Assembly (NCBI GenBank): GCA_022496205.1
Contig: WTXD01000032.1
Coordinates: forward strand, 248,001-312,000
Reading direction: 5' to 3'
DNA length: 64,000 bases
From: Gloeopeniophorella convolvens
Lineage: Eukaryota > Basidiomycota > Agaricomycetes > Russulales
Below are positions 24,736-36,245 of the stretch, in pieces. Made by a program: the position numbers and the translations under genes. Position 1 is the stretch's first letter. Each line of letters opens with the position of its first letter. Under the pieces are notes generated by a model that did no database searches, was not told the origin of the DNA, and saw nothing but the letters and a program-made list of their open reading frames with translations.

Positions 24736-25485
24736 GGCATGGGCAGTCAGTCTGCCTCACCCTTCCGGCGCCCGCGCCCGTCTGCGCGTGCGGGCGGCGC
24801 GGCGGCGACGTCGACGCGGGCAGGGAGCCCGTGCTCGTGTCCATTTCGTCGCCATTGCCGACGGTGGCAGGTGGGCACGTACCCGCTGCGCGACACGCTA
24901 GCGTAGCCGTGGCCGTTCGTGTGCGCAGGGGCGTGGCGGCGTGCCGCCCCGCCACGCGGCCGATCGTGCGGTCCAGCGCGCCGTCCTCGTCCTCCTCTGT
25001 GTCGTCGTCCGGCAGCGCGAGCGGCGGGGGCGACGTGGACATGCGCGGCTTCATGATCGGCTCGCCGAGCGCGGCGCCGGGCTGATGCTTGACGAGCGCG
25101 TGCGTGCGGGCTGCGACGGCGCGGCGAGCGCGTGGGGCATGCCGGGTGATCAGGACGCCTGGGATATAGAGGAAGCAGGGAGTCCCGCGACGGAGACGGG
25201 GCGCGGGCGACCGCTGCTGCCTCCCCCGCCAGAGGGCGAGGTGGATGCGGAGATGCTCGGCGGGGACTGGGGTGGCGAGAGCGCGCCGCCTGGGGCGACG
25301 ATGACGGAGCCCGGCGGGGAAGTGTAGTCGCCCGCTGGGTATGGCAGGTGCGAGCGGGGTGTCTCGGCGCGGAGCACGGTCGGCGGGAGGAAGGGCGGGC
25401 TGACCGAGTCGCGCCGGCAGAGGTCGCTGTACGACGAGATGCACGAGACGGACGACTGCTGCTGAGGCGGCGGCATAAAAACTGT
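24736..25485 (-). pseudogene. Probable gene remnant: Ser/Pro-rich and acidic low-complexity protein
   Basis: On the minus strand a plausible splice acceptor (TTTGTACAG, ending near 25485) leads into a frame starting MPPPQQQSSVSCISSYSD. It continues with Pro/Ser-rich segments such as GGALSPPQSPPSISASTSPS to a stop at 25150. A second frame picks up with STSPPPLALPDDDTEEDEDG and GDEMDTSTGSLPASTSPP. A third has a short natural-looking stretch (HTNGHGYASVSRSG). I could not join these by canonical introns, and the sequence then fades into the stop-poor GC block. It may be a truncated gene or one with an intron structure I failed to see. No domain is recognised. Confidence 0.25.
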
Positions 25486-27279
25486 ACAAAACCAGTATTA
25501 GACCTGGTGGAACCCTGTTTTATGAGTAAATGAGAGCAGTTTTAAGACTTACAGGTCGGTAGTTCCTGAGACCCAAGAGTCAGTTATCCGAGACTCAAGC
25601 AGCAATAACTGAGACTAGGACAGATGTTCTGGGACCCAGACAAGCTCTGCTGAGACCCAAGCAAAGCCCACCACTCAAGTGTCACCTGCTATATAGAGAG
25701 CTAGGAGTGTGCTTAGGCAATGCCAGGAGCCAAACATGTTTATTCAGAGACTAGCGAGTAACATGGGTGTATTGAGCGAGTGACGACTGCGAAGTGCACA
25801 GGATCATGACAAAAATGATGACCTAAACTTAGCCGAGGCTCGCTTAGCCGGACCCAGGACCCAGATCTGCCGAAAAAGCGCGACCCAGATGATTTTCCGC
25901 GACAACGCCAATTATATATGGGCCATTATCTCGGTCGCACAGCAAGGCCGCTGTCACCTCGAGGTCGTGACTCTCTCGGGGCCTCGGGTGGTGACGACTA
26001 CACATGTCGGCGAGGGCCATTCTATCGAACAAAGGCGTGGCTTGAAGCTTAGGCTTAAGTCCCCAGTGGCGCAATTGCACAGTCTCTGGTCTCCACTTGC
26101 TGACGCCGTTATGCTACCAGTAGCTAGGCTGAACTGACAGGGCGTGTAGCGCAAGGTGAGTGTCACAGCTCTGAGCCACTGACCACCCATAATGCTTCTG
26201 ACGTACATTAGCAGAACGCTCTGGAATTGCTGTCATCAATTCATGGTGCACCCCCCACGTGGGCTTCAATATCCGGATGGTGGTAGCCGTTGCACCGAAG
26301 TTGGTGACACCACCTCACGGGAATGGCACATAGGCCTTGAACCGTTTGAGAGTCCGGACTGAACAAACAATTAGGGATCTTACTCTGGGAAAGACATATT
26401 GAAGGGGCGCCTGTGTGCGACGCACAATATCACGTCGGAGACGGTGAGCATAGGTGGGGCTAATGAAAGGTCACAATTAATTGCGCGTCCTGTCTTGCTT
26501 GTCTTACCGTAGCCTACGCAACTGAGTGTTCTACAGCTTCCTTTCTCAGGCATTTCAACACTTTAATTTCTTTAACTTACGGTCGACCCTGTGCGAATCT
26601 AAGCACGATGGATTGCAAAATCACTCTCCGCGCGCAGAAAGTTCAGGTTTTCGACCCCCGGTTCTCTGCTTGTACCGAGTCCCGTTCGGACATGTGGTGT
26701 CAGGCGCTCACCTCGTACGCCACGCATCAGACGAACATGCCTCGCTCAGCGGGGAAACTGTCAGACGAACAAGGAAAAAACGAGGGTCGTTCATTAGTCG
26801 GCCTTCCCGATGTCTCCTCGATGGCAGCTGCCTTGCGGTTCTGCTCGATAGGGGGCGACCCAAGTCAGTCTGCTGCTCTACCGTGCATGGTACGCGATGG
26901 CCCCAAAGTTGCAGTTGTTCAGCAGGTCACGCCCAATCGCCACCACCTGTGGGCGTCCTTCTCGGAGGGCAGTTGCTACTCCCCTGCCAGTGGTACGTGA
27001 ACGCGCAGCTTTCCATAATACTCCAAGCAACATGGCGACTTTGTTCGACGCATTCTTAAGACTCATCCACAATCTCCAGAAGCCCGATGAGCATTTGGTT
27101 AGTCTGGTGTACGTGAATGCTTCCCTGCTTGCGCATAGACAGCATTCGGCACTGGGACGTAAAGAACGCGCACTGGGTGTAGCTGCGTTTATGAAAATCG
27201 TGCGTGCACAATTGGTACGTCTTTCCGGGGAGAGCAGATCCCCGAGTTAGGGACACTGTTCAGCTGAGGCCGCTAAGGC
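25486..27279. other. Gene-poor region upstream of the aerolysin-like gene
   Basis: About 1.8 kb without a recognised gene. Between 25570 and 25680 there is a degenerate short repeat of the type GAGAC(C/T)CAAG (at least four imperfect units). Open frames near 26526-27059 and 26897-27250 have no domain and mixed composition. No terminal repeats could be matched. Confidence 0.4.
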
Positions 27280-27280
27280 A

Positions 27281-27287
27281 TATAAAC
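27281..27287 (+). promoter_or_regulatory. TATA box of the aerolysin-like gene
   Basis: TATAAAC within GGCATATAAACCCC, 95 bases upstream of the ATG at 27376. The spacing fits a core promoter with a leader of about 60 bases. Confidence 0.6.
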
Positions 27288-27375
27288 CCCCCGACGATGC
27301 GGTCTGTTCATCATCACTTTCCAGTGGTAAACCTCTCGAAGCATCCTCGACTCCAACACCAACTCGAATTCCACT

Positions 27376-28552
27376 ATGTCTAAGGAAATCACGATTCAAG
27401 TCGCCGGCAAGTTCATCTGGGAGCTCGTCTTCGACTACGACAACTCTGGAAACTCTGGTACGCCGAAGGGGGTGGGGCATGGCGCTTTCTACGTGCTAAC
27501 TAGACGTCCGTTCCAGGCGAGATCGAGCACAAGTACTCCGTCACCATCGCGGAGTCTTACAACTCCTCCGACTTCTTGAAGACTATCTCCCAGACTACAC
27601 AGAAGCTGACCCAGTCCCACGAAGTGTCTGCCGAAGCTGGCGTCTCCTATGGGCCAGCCTCCGCCAGCCTCAAGTATAGCTACAACAACACCAAGGAGGT
27701 CAGCGACATGCTCGAGAGGACCACCTCGAGGCAGGTCGACCAGAAGTTCGACAGGACTTCCACGGAGACCAGGACCTGTGAGTCATGCTGCGCGCTCCGC
27801 TTTCCGAGGGGTACTCATCATCACACCACACCCTTACAGACAAGGTCGGGGCGAAGAGCAGGTTGGCCCTTTACCAGCGCTCTTTCGTTGCTCCTGGGAT
27901 GCGCGTGCAGAAGGAGACGTACCGCACCACATCCAAGCCCTTGATCGGCAGCGAGCTCGTTGAAGAGGTGCCCCTGGAGTTCACCCTTCGTCCCGTGAGG
28001 TGGCTTGTCGGACTCGATGTGAGTGCGCTCCAGTCTGGTCGTGTTTAGCGGCGACCAACAATGACTTCAGGTTGTTTACACGAGCAACACGAGCAGCGCC
28101 CCGAGCGACCGTGTCCGGGAGCTCTACGGCGGTGCCGAAGACATCAACAAGGGCTTCGGCGGCGAGTGAGTGTTGTTGTCCTACGCGCCCTCCTGTCGTA
28201 CGCATTCTTTCTGACCCTTTCCGATCCAAGTTACGTCTGGCTCGTCCCCATCTGGAGCACAGAGACCAGCAAGGCCATCAGCAGCTTCGACCTCGTCATC
28301 CAGGGCGAGAGTGACGGCAACTACAAGGACCTCGCGCGTGGCTCCAAGGGCGAGTGGCGCTACCTGATCCCTGTCCGCTCGCAGGACACCAACTCGTATA
28401 TCATCGACGTGAGGCTCATCAGACGCGACTCGGGCGCGTCCTCTCCCCCGTCCGATTCGGGCTACACTGGACAGACCGGCGATATCAACAGGGACCGCAA
28501 GGGAGATTGGCTGTACTTGGTGTGGAAGACGGCTCCTGCCTACCCCGTCTAA
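27376..28552 (+). CDS. Predicted aerolysin-type pore-forming protein with three-repeat beta-prism-like C-terminus
   Basis: Five exons by my reading: 27376-27457, from 27517, and later exons separated by introns near 27778-27840, 28019-28071 and 28167-28230. Stop TAA 28550-28552. No signal peptide is visible, so the product is probably cytosolic. The middle of the protein is a long Ser/Thr-rich stretch with alternating polar and hydrophobic residues (for example SAEAGVSYGPASASLKYS). This pattern is expected of the membrane-inserting hairpin region of aerolysin/ETX-type proteins. The C-terminal third has three similar blocks, DINKGFGGEYVWL, KDLARGSKGEWRYL and GDINRDRKGDWLYLVW. Such blocks resemble the repeated strands of MABP-like beta-prism or lectin folds. 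Fungal proteins of this kind are thought to act in defence against feeding animals. The exact family assignment is inference. Confidence 0.6.
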
Positions 28553-29201
28553 GGTGTAAAGAAGTCCGGGGTCGTGGGTCAATAGGTGCTTTCTCAGTCG
28601 CGCACATTGTTCTATACGTAGGGACACATTCTATGAGCTGACAATCTACGCATCTGTGTTGTACTTTGAATATCATCAATGTGTTTGTTCAATCTGGACT
28701 CGAACGGTCCAAAGGCTGCGCGCCGTTCCCACGACAATTCAGCTATGTAACTTCATCTCTCAGAGATCTGGAAGGGTCTCAGATAGGACGTTTCAAGACA
28801 TGACGATTGTCAGAGCGCCAGGTACGGCAAAGCACCGTACAGCCTGAATTGAATGCTGCATGTATCGCTCGACGGGCGGTTCCTGATTAAGATTTCCTAT
28901 ACACTTGCACAACGAATCCTTTCCAGTCGTCCTCCGCCGCAGGACGAGTGACTTTCCTGTACGCCGACGCACGAAACTCGTTCGGCTGTTGATATTGAGT
29001 ACTTGCCCCGATACAAGATCACACCCCAGTGCGATTTCAATTCCTGATATTTTGAGAGCTATCTGGGATGCATAAACCCACGCCAAGCTTGGAATGACGA
29101 TATTACAAGAGCGAGGCGTCTCTCAAACTTTGGGCGTTCAGATAGGTCTCAGTACTTGACAAATCGACGATCCAGCAGTACCTACCGACGAGCAGCAACG
29201 C
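28553..29201. other. Intergenic region downstream of the aerolysin-like gene
   Basis: About 650 bases between two convergent genes. It holds both 3' ends. An open frame on the minus strand (28793-29086) has no domain and is treated as chance. Confidence 0.4.
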
Positions 29202-29420
29202 TCACGCCCTCCGACCTTGCATATGCAGGTTCTCAGCACCGCTCATATCGCGCTCCCCTTTCTCCCGCCCGCTGGGCTGCGATAGCTGCTGCTTAGCGGC
29301 GCGGTCCGACCCGTACGGCTGCTCCTTGACCCCTCCTTTTCTGGGCTGAGATGCCGCCGCGCCCTCGCGGGGCTTGTTTTGGGCCTTGGAGAAGTCGTGA
29401 TCGAAGTCGCAGGGTTCCAT
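29202..29420 (-). CDS. Small hydrophilic hypothetical protein
   Basis: Single-exon frame of 72 residues starting MEPCDFDHDFSKAQNKPR, in a favourable context (ACAACAAATGG). It is rich in Lys, Arg, Gln, Gly and Ser, without hydrophobic segments (for example KEQPYGSDRAAKQQLSQPSG). This composition fits small disordered stress proteins but no family is recognised. It lies 160 bases downstream of the histone deacetylase stop on the same strand. Whether it is expressed cannot be judged from sequence. Confidence 0.4.
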   Translation of the reverse strand: MEPCDFDHDFSKAQNKPREGAAASQPRKGGVKEQPYGSDRAAKQQLSQPSGREKGERDMSGAENLHMQGRRA

Positions 29421-29580
29421 TTGTTGGTGTCGTAGGTGATGGTGAAAGTAAGAAAGCCGCCTCGCGGGTCTGGGGTATTTGTGATGGAAGTAATAGGGGA
29501 AGGGTAGTGACTGACGGATGAGCCGTTTACATCCGCTGGTCTATGGGAGTCCAGCACTGTGTTACGCGGCACCCAGTGAA

Positions 29581-31090
29581 TTATGTCATCTGCGTCCGGA
29601 GGATTTCAGCAATGTGCTCAAAGACAGAGTCCACCTGGGCCAAGTATTCGTCCGTGTTGGAGTCGCGGATGTTGCCCGGGGGAGCATCGAGGGTGAAGGA
29701 CGGCGCGTAGGCTGGGAAAGCGCCGTGTGCAGGTATCGGCGTGTCAAGAGGGAGCGGCGCGCCGCGCTGCTCGGAGTGGCGTAAGCTCACGGGGCAGCTG
29801 GTGCAGAAACCAAACGCACCACGACCGAAGTGAGCAGCGCCCACGCACGGGCGGTGTTCGCGGGGCTGTACCCGCCTACACGTTAACGGTAAAATGAGAC
29901 GCCCCTCGTTGTCCAAAGGCGAGGATGGCTCACCGCCTCCGAGGAGTAGCACTTTTGCAGGCGTGTCCAACACACGCTGAACACACCAGGCAAGCCCACC
30001 CTCGCCGCCAAGAGCCCAGTTCCAAGCGCCGAGCGGGTCGCCTGCAAGCCCGTCGACGCCACACTGCAGCACGACGTAATCAGGCGAAAAGATCGCGAGG
30101 ACACGATCAACCGCGCGCCAAGCGCGTGCGAAGGTCGCGCAGCCCGCACCGCTGTGCAACGGCAGCGACAGCGCAAACGGGTCGAAAGACGCTGACGACG
30201 GGTCTGGGAGGGCCGAGTGCTCAGACGCGGGGAAGAAGCCGGGCGCTGCGTGATGTATGGACAGCGTGAGAACCTGGCCGCGCGCGCCCGCGCCTCGAAA
30301 GGCCGCGGCGACACCGTCGCCATAGTGCACATCAACGTCGAGGTACATGACGCGTGCCTTGCGCGGCGCCGATCCTGGGGTGACGGAAGGGGAAGGCAAT
30401 GGCGGCGCGCGCTTGAGGACCAGGAGGGCGAGCACGCAGTCGTTCACGTAGCAGAAGCCGGAGGCGGACGACTTGTGCGCGTGGTGTCTGGATCGCATCA
30501 GCGCGCAGCTGCGTGTTGATGAAAGAGAACCGACCTTCCGCCGTCCCAACAGATGGCGATGTCGCATCTGCCTTCCGCAAGCTCGCGCGCCGCTGCAAGC
30601 GACGCGCCTGCTACGCCGAGGACGTACTCGCGCATGCCGCGGAACGGTGCGCAGTCCTGTTCTCGACCATGGGTATCCGATGTTTGCATAAGAGAAAGGA
30701 AGGGTCGCGTACATCTTCTAGACCAAACTCTTCGCATGCGGCGGCATCAGGTCCAGGCGGGTCCGCGAGCAGCGCGGCGATGTAAGACCGGTCGTGGTAC
30801 GATGTGAGATCGCGCGCCGACGCTGGCTGCGGACGTAGAACGGCGATAGTACTGTGTGATGAGGCGTCGGAGGGCTGCGATGGGGCGCGCAGAAGGCCAA
30901 GGGAGGTGACGAGCGCATGCACAAAGGTCGAGCGGTTGCGGTTCGACGGAAGCAGAGACGCGATCTGTCGGGATGCGTCGTGTCAGGCGCTCGGGCGCGG
31001 CCACAGAAACGAATAGCCGAGAGCGACCTTGACCAGATGCTCGGACGCTACATAGGCGATCCGCCGTGGTGGAGGCGACGCGGAGTGCAT
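29581..31090 (-). CDS. Histone deacetylase, class I-like (Hos1/HDAC8-related)
   Basis: Zinc-dependent lysine deacetylase. The start at 31088-31090 gives MHSASPPPRRIAYVASEHLV. An intron then leads to IASLLPSNRNRSTFVHALV. In order: FGLEDVRDP, CAPFRGMREYVLGVAG, ICWDGGR spliced to HHAHK (catalytic His pair), SASGFCYVNDCVLA, DVDVHYGDGV (zinc ligands), LTLSIHHAAPGFFP, and LLLGGG spliced to GYSPANTARAWALLTSVV. A 52-base intron ending CCGAGCAG keeps the frame into PLPLDTPIPAHGAFPAYAPS and the end LRTQMT. The residues after HHAHK are SSASG where class I enzymes usually have an acidic residue before ASG. All zinc ligands appear present, so activity is likely. About seven exons. Confidence 0.88.
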
Positions 31091-31657
31091 CGGGCAAACG
31101 GACGCGCGCAGTAGCGTGAAGATGCGGCCAAGATGCGGCTGTGTTCAAAGTTGAAAGAAGCTTCCCGCCGGGTCCGTTTTTATCCTGATATTACATGTGA
31201 CGGTCCCGTAAGAAGCCCTGTCATAGAACTGGAGTACTTTGACGATCCCGAGAGACTTTAGATACAGGGACTACGACAAGCAATCAGGCATCGTACTCGA
31301 GGAGCTCGACAATTGAAGTTGGACCCGCTGCTGCGTCCGCAAACAAAAACGACGCCGCCCGCGTCTTGGCGGCAGAGAAAACGCTTGGCCACGCCGAGAG
31401 CCGAGCGCTGGCCGAGCGTCCAGCTGGGTTGATCAAAGGGCAGTGCCAAGCGATGTCAAGCGCCCTGGTCATCTGTCGGTCGACAGGCGACATTTCCGCC
31501 CCAGTAAAAAAAGGGAAAACGGCCTCACTCGGTCTCCTCCATCATTCCCTCCCCCGCTCTCCTCCGCTCTCCTCTCTAGGGCTCCGTCGCTCGTACCTCT
31601 CATTCCTTTCCATTCTTTCAATACCCTTTTTTTCCATCTTCACTCCTCACTGCTCCC
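31091..31657. other. Divergent promoter region between the deacetylase and copper radical oxidase 1
   Basis: A 567-base stretch without coding sequence. The last 120 bases before 31658 are strongly pyrimidine-rich (CTCC and CTTT runs at about 31535-31655), a feature of highly expressed fungal genes. The other copper radical oxidase has a similar leader. Confidence 0.5.
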
Positions 31658-33809
31658 ATGTTCCTCGCCGCTCTGCTGGCCCTCGGGCTGGCAGCCCCCT
31701 CTGCTCTCGCACAGCAAGCTGGCCAGTTCGTTGAGGCGGGCAACACCCTCGTCAGCGCCATGATGGTGCGCCCGCACCTCAATTGCATGCCTCCTCGCGA
31801 GTAACAGCTTTTCTAGATGTTCGTCGGCTCTTCCGACAAGGTCTACATCCTCGACAAGGTAGAAGGCAACGCCCAACAAATCAATGGCCACTCCCTCTAC
31901 GCCTCAGTATGGTAAGTGCTACCAAAATTTGCTCGTGCAAGCCTCAAACTGGGCGCAGGGACATCAACACGCGGACAGCGACACCGATGGACGTGCAGAC
32001 CAATCCCTTCTGCGCCGGCGGCATGCATCTACCCAATGGCTCCTTCGCCACGTTTGGTGGCAACAATGCTGTTGGTCCCGGCGGAGACAACCACACCCCT
32101 GGGTCCACCGCCGCCTTCGACCCAACCTATCAGGATTCTAGCGGCACCAAGGCAATCCGCATCATTAGCCCATGTGAAGGACCTATCACCTCGGCAGCGT
32201 GCTCTTGGTACGACTCCCCCAACGGTCTCCAGATGGCCAAGGCCCGTTGGTACCCAGGCACAGAAGCCCTTGCTGATGGGTCCGTCGTCCTCATCGGTGG
32301 CTTCGTGAGCGGCGGCTACATCAACCGTAACTTCCCCAACCAAGACCCACTGTTCGAGGGTGGTGGTGCTGAGCCGACTTTCGAGTTCTTCCCTGCACGC
32401 TCGCAGCCCCCTGCTATCATGAACTTCATGGGCAAGACTAGTGGCCTCAACGCTTACGCATTAGCGTACCTCATGCCCTCAGGCAAGATGTTTGTCCAGG
32501 CCAATTACTCAACCAGTAAGCTTCCATCCTACCTTCGTGACTGTCGCTGATACTGTGATTAACAGTCCTTTGGGACTATGACGCCAACGTGGAGACCCCA
32601 TTACCCGATATGCCAGGCCAAATCACTCGTGTATACCCTGCGTCCGGCGCGAATGCCATGCTCCCATTGACGCCTGCCAACAATTACACTCCTACCCTAC
32701 TTTTCTGTGGTGGTCAGGACATGGCGGATAACGAATGGGGCAACTACAGTTTCCCGGCGATCAACACGTGGGACAAGCCCGCTGTCTCTGACTGCCAACG
32801 CATCACCCCCGAACCGACAGATGGCTCTGCGCCAGTTTACGTACAGGATGATTCCCTGATTGACCCGCGCACTATGGGCCAGTTCATCGCTCTTCCTGAT
32901 GGAACGTTCTTACTCTTGAACGGTGCGCGTAACGGAACTGCCGGTTACGCCCAGGCAACGGGTCAGACGCCCAACTTCGGAGACATGCCTTGGGGCGAGT
33001 CTCTCTCCGCTGATCCCGTCTTCCAGCCAGCGATTTACAACCCGAACGCGCCCGCCGGCCACCGCTGGTCGAACGCCGGTCTGGGCTCCTCCAAGCTTCC
33101 GCGGCTGTACCACTCGTCTGCGATCTTGCTTCCTGATGGCTCCGTCATGGTCGCTGGATCCAATCCCAACATCGACGTCAATCTGACAACTGTCTTCCCC
33201 ACCACGTATACCGCCGAGTACTTCTACCCCCTCTACTTCGCGGCTTCGAACCGCCCTCAGCCGCAAAACATTCCTACGACGCTTTCATACGGTGGCAATC
33301 CCTTCGACATCACGGTTCCTTCGTCTTCGTACTCGGGCAGCGGCAATGATGCGGCAGCCAACACCACAGTGTGGATGATCCGCCCGGGCTTTACCACGCA
33401 TGGCTTGAACATGGGCCAGCGCATCATGCAGCTGAACAACACGTACACTGTTCAAGACAACGGCACAATCATCTTGCACACGGCGCAGCCTCCCCCTAAC
33501 GCAGCCCTGTTCCAGCCCGGCCCCGCGTTCTTATTCGTGACGATCGATGGTATCCCCAGCAACGGGACTTATGTCATCGTCGGCAACGGCCAGGTCGGCG
33601 CGCAGCCCACTGCGCCCGCGAGCGTGTTGCCGCCCAACGTACTGTCCTCCGCACAGAGCAGCCAAGGCAGCGGATCGCCGAGTGGCAGCGGCAGCAACAA
33701 CGGAAGCGGCAGCCATGGCCAGGACAACGGCGCCATGTCCGTGTCGTTGCACATGGGCTCGCTCTTGGGTCTTGCCGTCGCGGCCGCCTTGACACTGGTT
33801 ATCTCATGA
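31658..33809 (+). CDS. Copper radical oxidase 1 (glyoxal oxidase family), predicted GPI-type C-terminus
   Basis: Secreted enzyme that oxidises aldehydes or alcohols to make H2O2, which feeds ligninolytic peroxidases. Exons 31658-31765, 31817-31911, 31959-32515 and 32566-33809, 667 residues. The signal peptide is MFLAALLALGLAAPSALA. The radical cofactor would form between Cys in NPFCAGGMHLPNG and Tyr in RWYPGTEALADGS. The other copper ligands are Tyr-His in RLYHSSAILLPDGS and His in GFTTHGLNMGQR. Kelch-type blades run through the body and a DUF1929-like domain closes it. The end is a Ser/Gly-rich linker followed by a hydrophobic tail (GSLLGLAVAAALTLVIS) without basic residues after it, as in GPI-anchored proteins. 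The paralogue on the minus strand at 36683-39105 differs in this tail. Confidence 0.93.
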
Positions 33810-34201
33810 TGTGACGCAGGTCGTCGAGAGAGCGTTGCTAGCTAGAGAATTTACCTAATCTTAAAGTGCGACTTGACGATTGACTTTGACCTCCTGGACA
33901 GCCTTTTGCGGACTGCTTGTTGTAGCTACTTTACCTCGTGGCATTTTCTTGTGGATAGCACAGACAATGGGGCTTTTCCGCGCCGTCCTGCAGATATCCT
34001 ATTACAAGACATTTAAACATTATAAGCCCGAGTAGAATCATCCATGCGCGTTCAGAGTGAGCACTAGGTACTTACATGTAAGTGCTGCACTTGTTCCTTG
34101 CTCGCTGCGCCGTCCGCGAGCCTGCCCGGTACGCGGGCCGCGGGCCGCTGTGGCCGTATCATTTTGAAGTTGTGCGCGCAAGTTTGAACGCGAACGCAAC
34201 G
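33810..34201. other. Intergenic region between copper radical oxidase 1 and UTP7
   Basis: 392 bases. The first half is AT-richer and should be the 3' untranslated region. The second half holds the UTP7 promoter. No RNA gene or repeat was recognised. Confidence 0.4.
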
Positions 34202-36245
34202 ATGGACTCACTAATCTCAAAAGCCAGCATCTCGCTACCAAAGTCGCTGCGGGCGACAGGCCCCGCGCCAGAAAATGCGCGCAAGTACAACCACATCGCT
34301 AACAAGAAGCTCCGCACGACCCTCCACCGCCAGTCCGCGCACACCGAGCGCTCCAAGGCCCTCCTCAAAGATGCCGAGCTCCTCCTCCCGAACGAGGCGG
34401 GCATGATGGAGGTTGAGGGCGAGATGGACCGCACGTGGCGTATCTCGCAGGACGAGATCGCGCGCGCGGTCGGCCTCGACGCCGCGCGCGGGCGCAGGGA
34501 GCTCGCGCTCGACGGCGGGCCCTACCGCGCGCGCTACACGCGCAACGGGCGGCACATGGCGATCGTCGGGCAGAAGGGCCACGTCGCGACGTTTGACCGG
34601 CAGACGGGGACGATGCACTCGGAGCTGCAGCTGCGCGAGACGTGCCGCGACATCACGTACGTCCTGCCTTCGATCGTCTGGTCGTGCACGCGAGCTGACT
34701 CGCGCTTTGTAGGTTTCTGCAGGACCACTCGCACTATGCGGTCGCGCAGAAGAAATATGTGTTTATCTATGACCGCGATGGCGTCGAGCTGCATCGGTTA
34801 AAGTCGCACGTCGAGCCTACACGGCTCGAGTTCCTGCCGTTCCACTGGCTTCTTGCTACTGTGGTGCGTTGGGGCGCATACATCCTCCTGCTCCAATCCG
34901 ACGTGATCCTCTAGGGAAACTCGGGATACCTGAAATACCAAGATACCTCGACGGGGCAGCTCGTCGCAGAACATCGTACCAAGCTTGGTGCCTGCGTAAC
35001 GATGACCCAAAACTTCCACAACGCCGTCATCCACCTCGGCCACCAAAATGGCACCGTAACACTATGGACGCCAAATCTGCCGCATCCAGCCGTGCGCCTG
35101 TTGGCGCACTTGGGTCCGGTGTGTAGCGTCTCTGTGGACCCAAGTTCGGGCGGCCGGTACATGGCGACTGCGGGCGCAGACGGGACTGTGAAGCTTTGGG
35201 ACTGCCGGAGCTGGAAGGAGGCCCTGCGCTCTTGGAGTGCTCGCGGCAGCAGCGCCAACCTGGCGTGGAGCCAGCGAGGCTGTCTCGCAGTAGCATCTAG
35301 CGGCACAGTCAACGTACGCCCGGCCTCTCCATGCCACTTGCCCGACCTCACTCTTCACTCGCGCAGGTATACTCGCGACCATCAATACACGCCCCTCACC
35401 CCATCCCCTCGCCGCCCCCACTATACCTCACGCACCCGCAGCCCGCCAAACCACTCACGTCGCTCGCCTTCTGCCCGTACGAGGACATCCTCGCGATCGG
35501 GCACGCCGCCGGCGTCTCGTCCATCCTCGTCCCCGGCTCCGGCGAGCCCAACTTTGACAGCGCCGAGGCTGACCCGTTCGAGCACGCCAAGGCGCGCCGC
35601 GAGCGCGAGGTCAAGTCGCTCCTCGACAAGGTACGGCCCCGCCTCTCCCGCCGAGTGCTGACCGCTCACCCGCGTGCGCCAGATCCAACCAGACATGATT
35701 GCGCTCGACCCCGAGTTCGTCGGCTCGCTCGCGCCGCCCAGCAAGCTCACCAGCGGCGCAGACCCCGACGCGGTGCCGTTCGCGCGGCGCCCGCGCATCG
35801 AGCGCCTGCGCGTGCAGGGCAAGGCAGACGAGACGGAGAACGTGAGCGGCGACGAGGATGCTGCGAGCGGCGCGGACGACCGCGCGCCGAAGCACGACCG
35901 CGCCGAGCGCGAGAAGCGCAAGATGCGTGGCAAGGGCAAGAGCCTCAAGCGGTGCGTCGTGCCACTTTCCGCCTCGCCCGCTCCGCATTTCGGAGGTTAA
36001 TAGTTCTGGGCCGCGCCTAGGTACTTGCGCAAGCAGCGCAAGAACGTTATCGACCCGCGCGCGGTGAGTGCACCTCTGGACCCCCGTCTCTTCCACGGGC
36101 AATTGCTGACCCACGCGTTTAGGTCGCCGTGCGCGAGCAGCTCGCCAAGCAGAGGGCAGAGCGCGAAAAAGCGCGTGCGGCTGCGCGCAACGAGCTCCAG
36201 CCAGAGCGGCCGTCTGCGCTGGACCGCTTCAAGCGGCCATCATAG
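34202..36245 (+). CDS. UTP7: UTP7 (WDR46), U3 snoRNP small-subunit processome protein
   Basis: Nucleolar WD-repeat protein needed for 18S rRNA maturation. Start MDSLISKASISLPKSL. A charged N-terminal region precedes the WD repeats (YRARYTRNGRHMAIVGQKGH, then FLQDHSHYAVAQKKYVFIYD across an intron near 34658-34711). GNSGYLKYQDTSTGQLVAEH and the GGRYMATAGADGTVKLWDCR blade follow. The BING4 C-terminal domain, which defines the family, is PAKPLTSLAFCPYEDILAIG to GSGEPNFDSAEADPFEHAKA. The C-terminus is very basic and charged (REKRKMRGKGKSLKR, YLRKQRKNVIDPRA), typical of nucleolar proteins. Stop TAG 36243-36245. Six or more introns. It sits between the two inverted copper radical oxidase genes. Confidence 0.93.

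Noticed and set aside
26526..27250. Overlapping plus-strand frames of 177 and 117 codons upstream of the aerolysin-like gene
   Set aside because: No motif, overlapping in different frames, no consistent splice sites.
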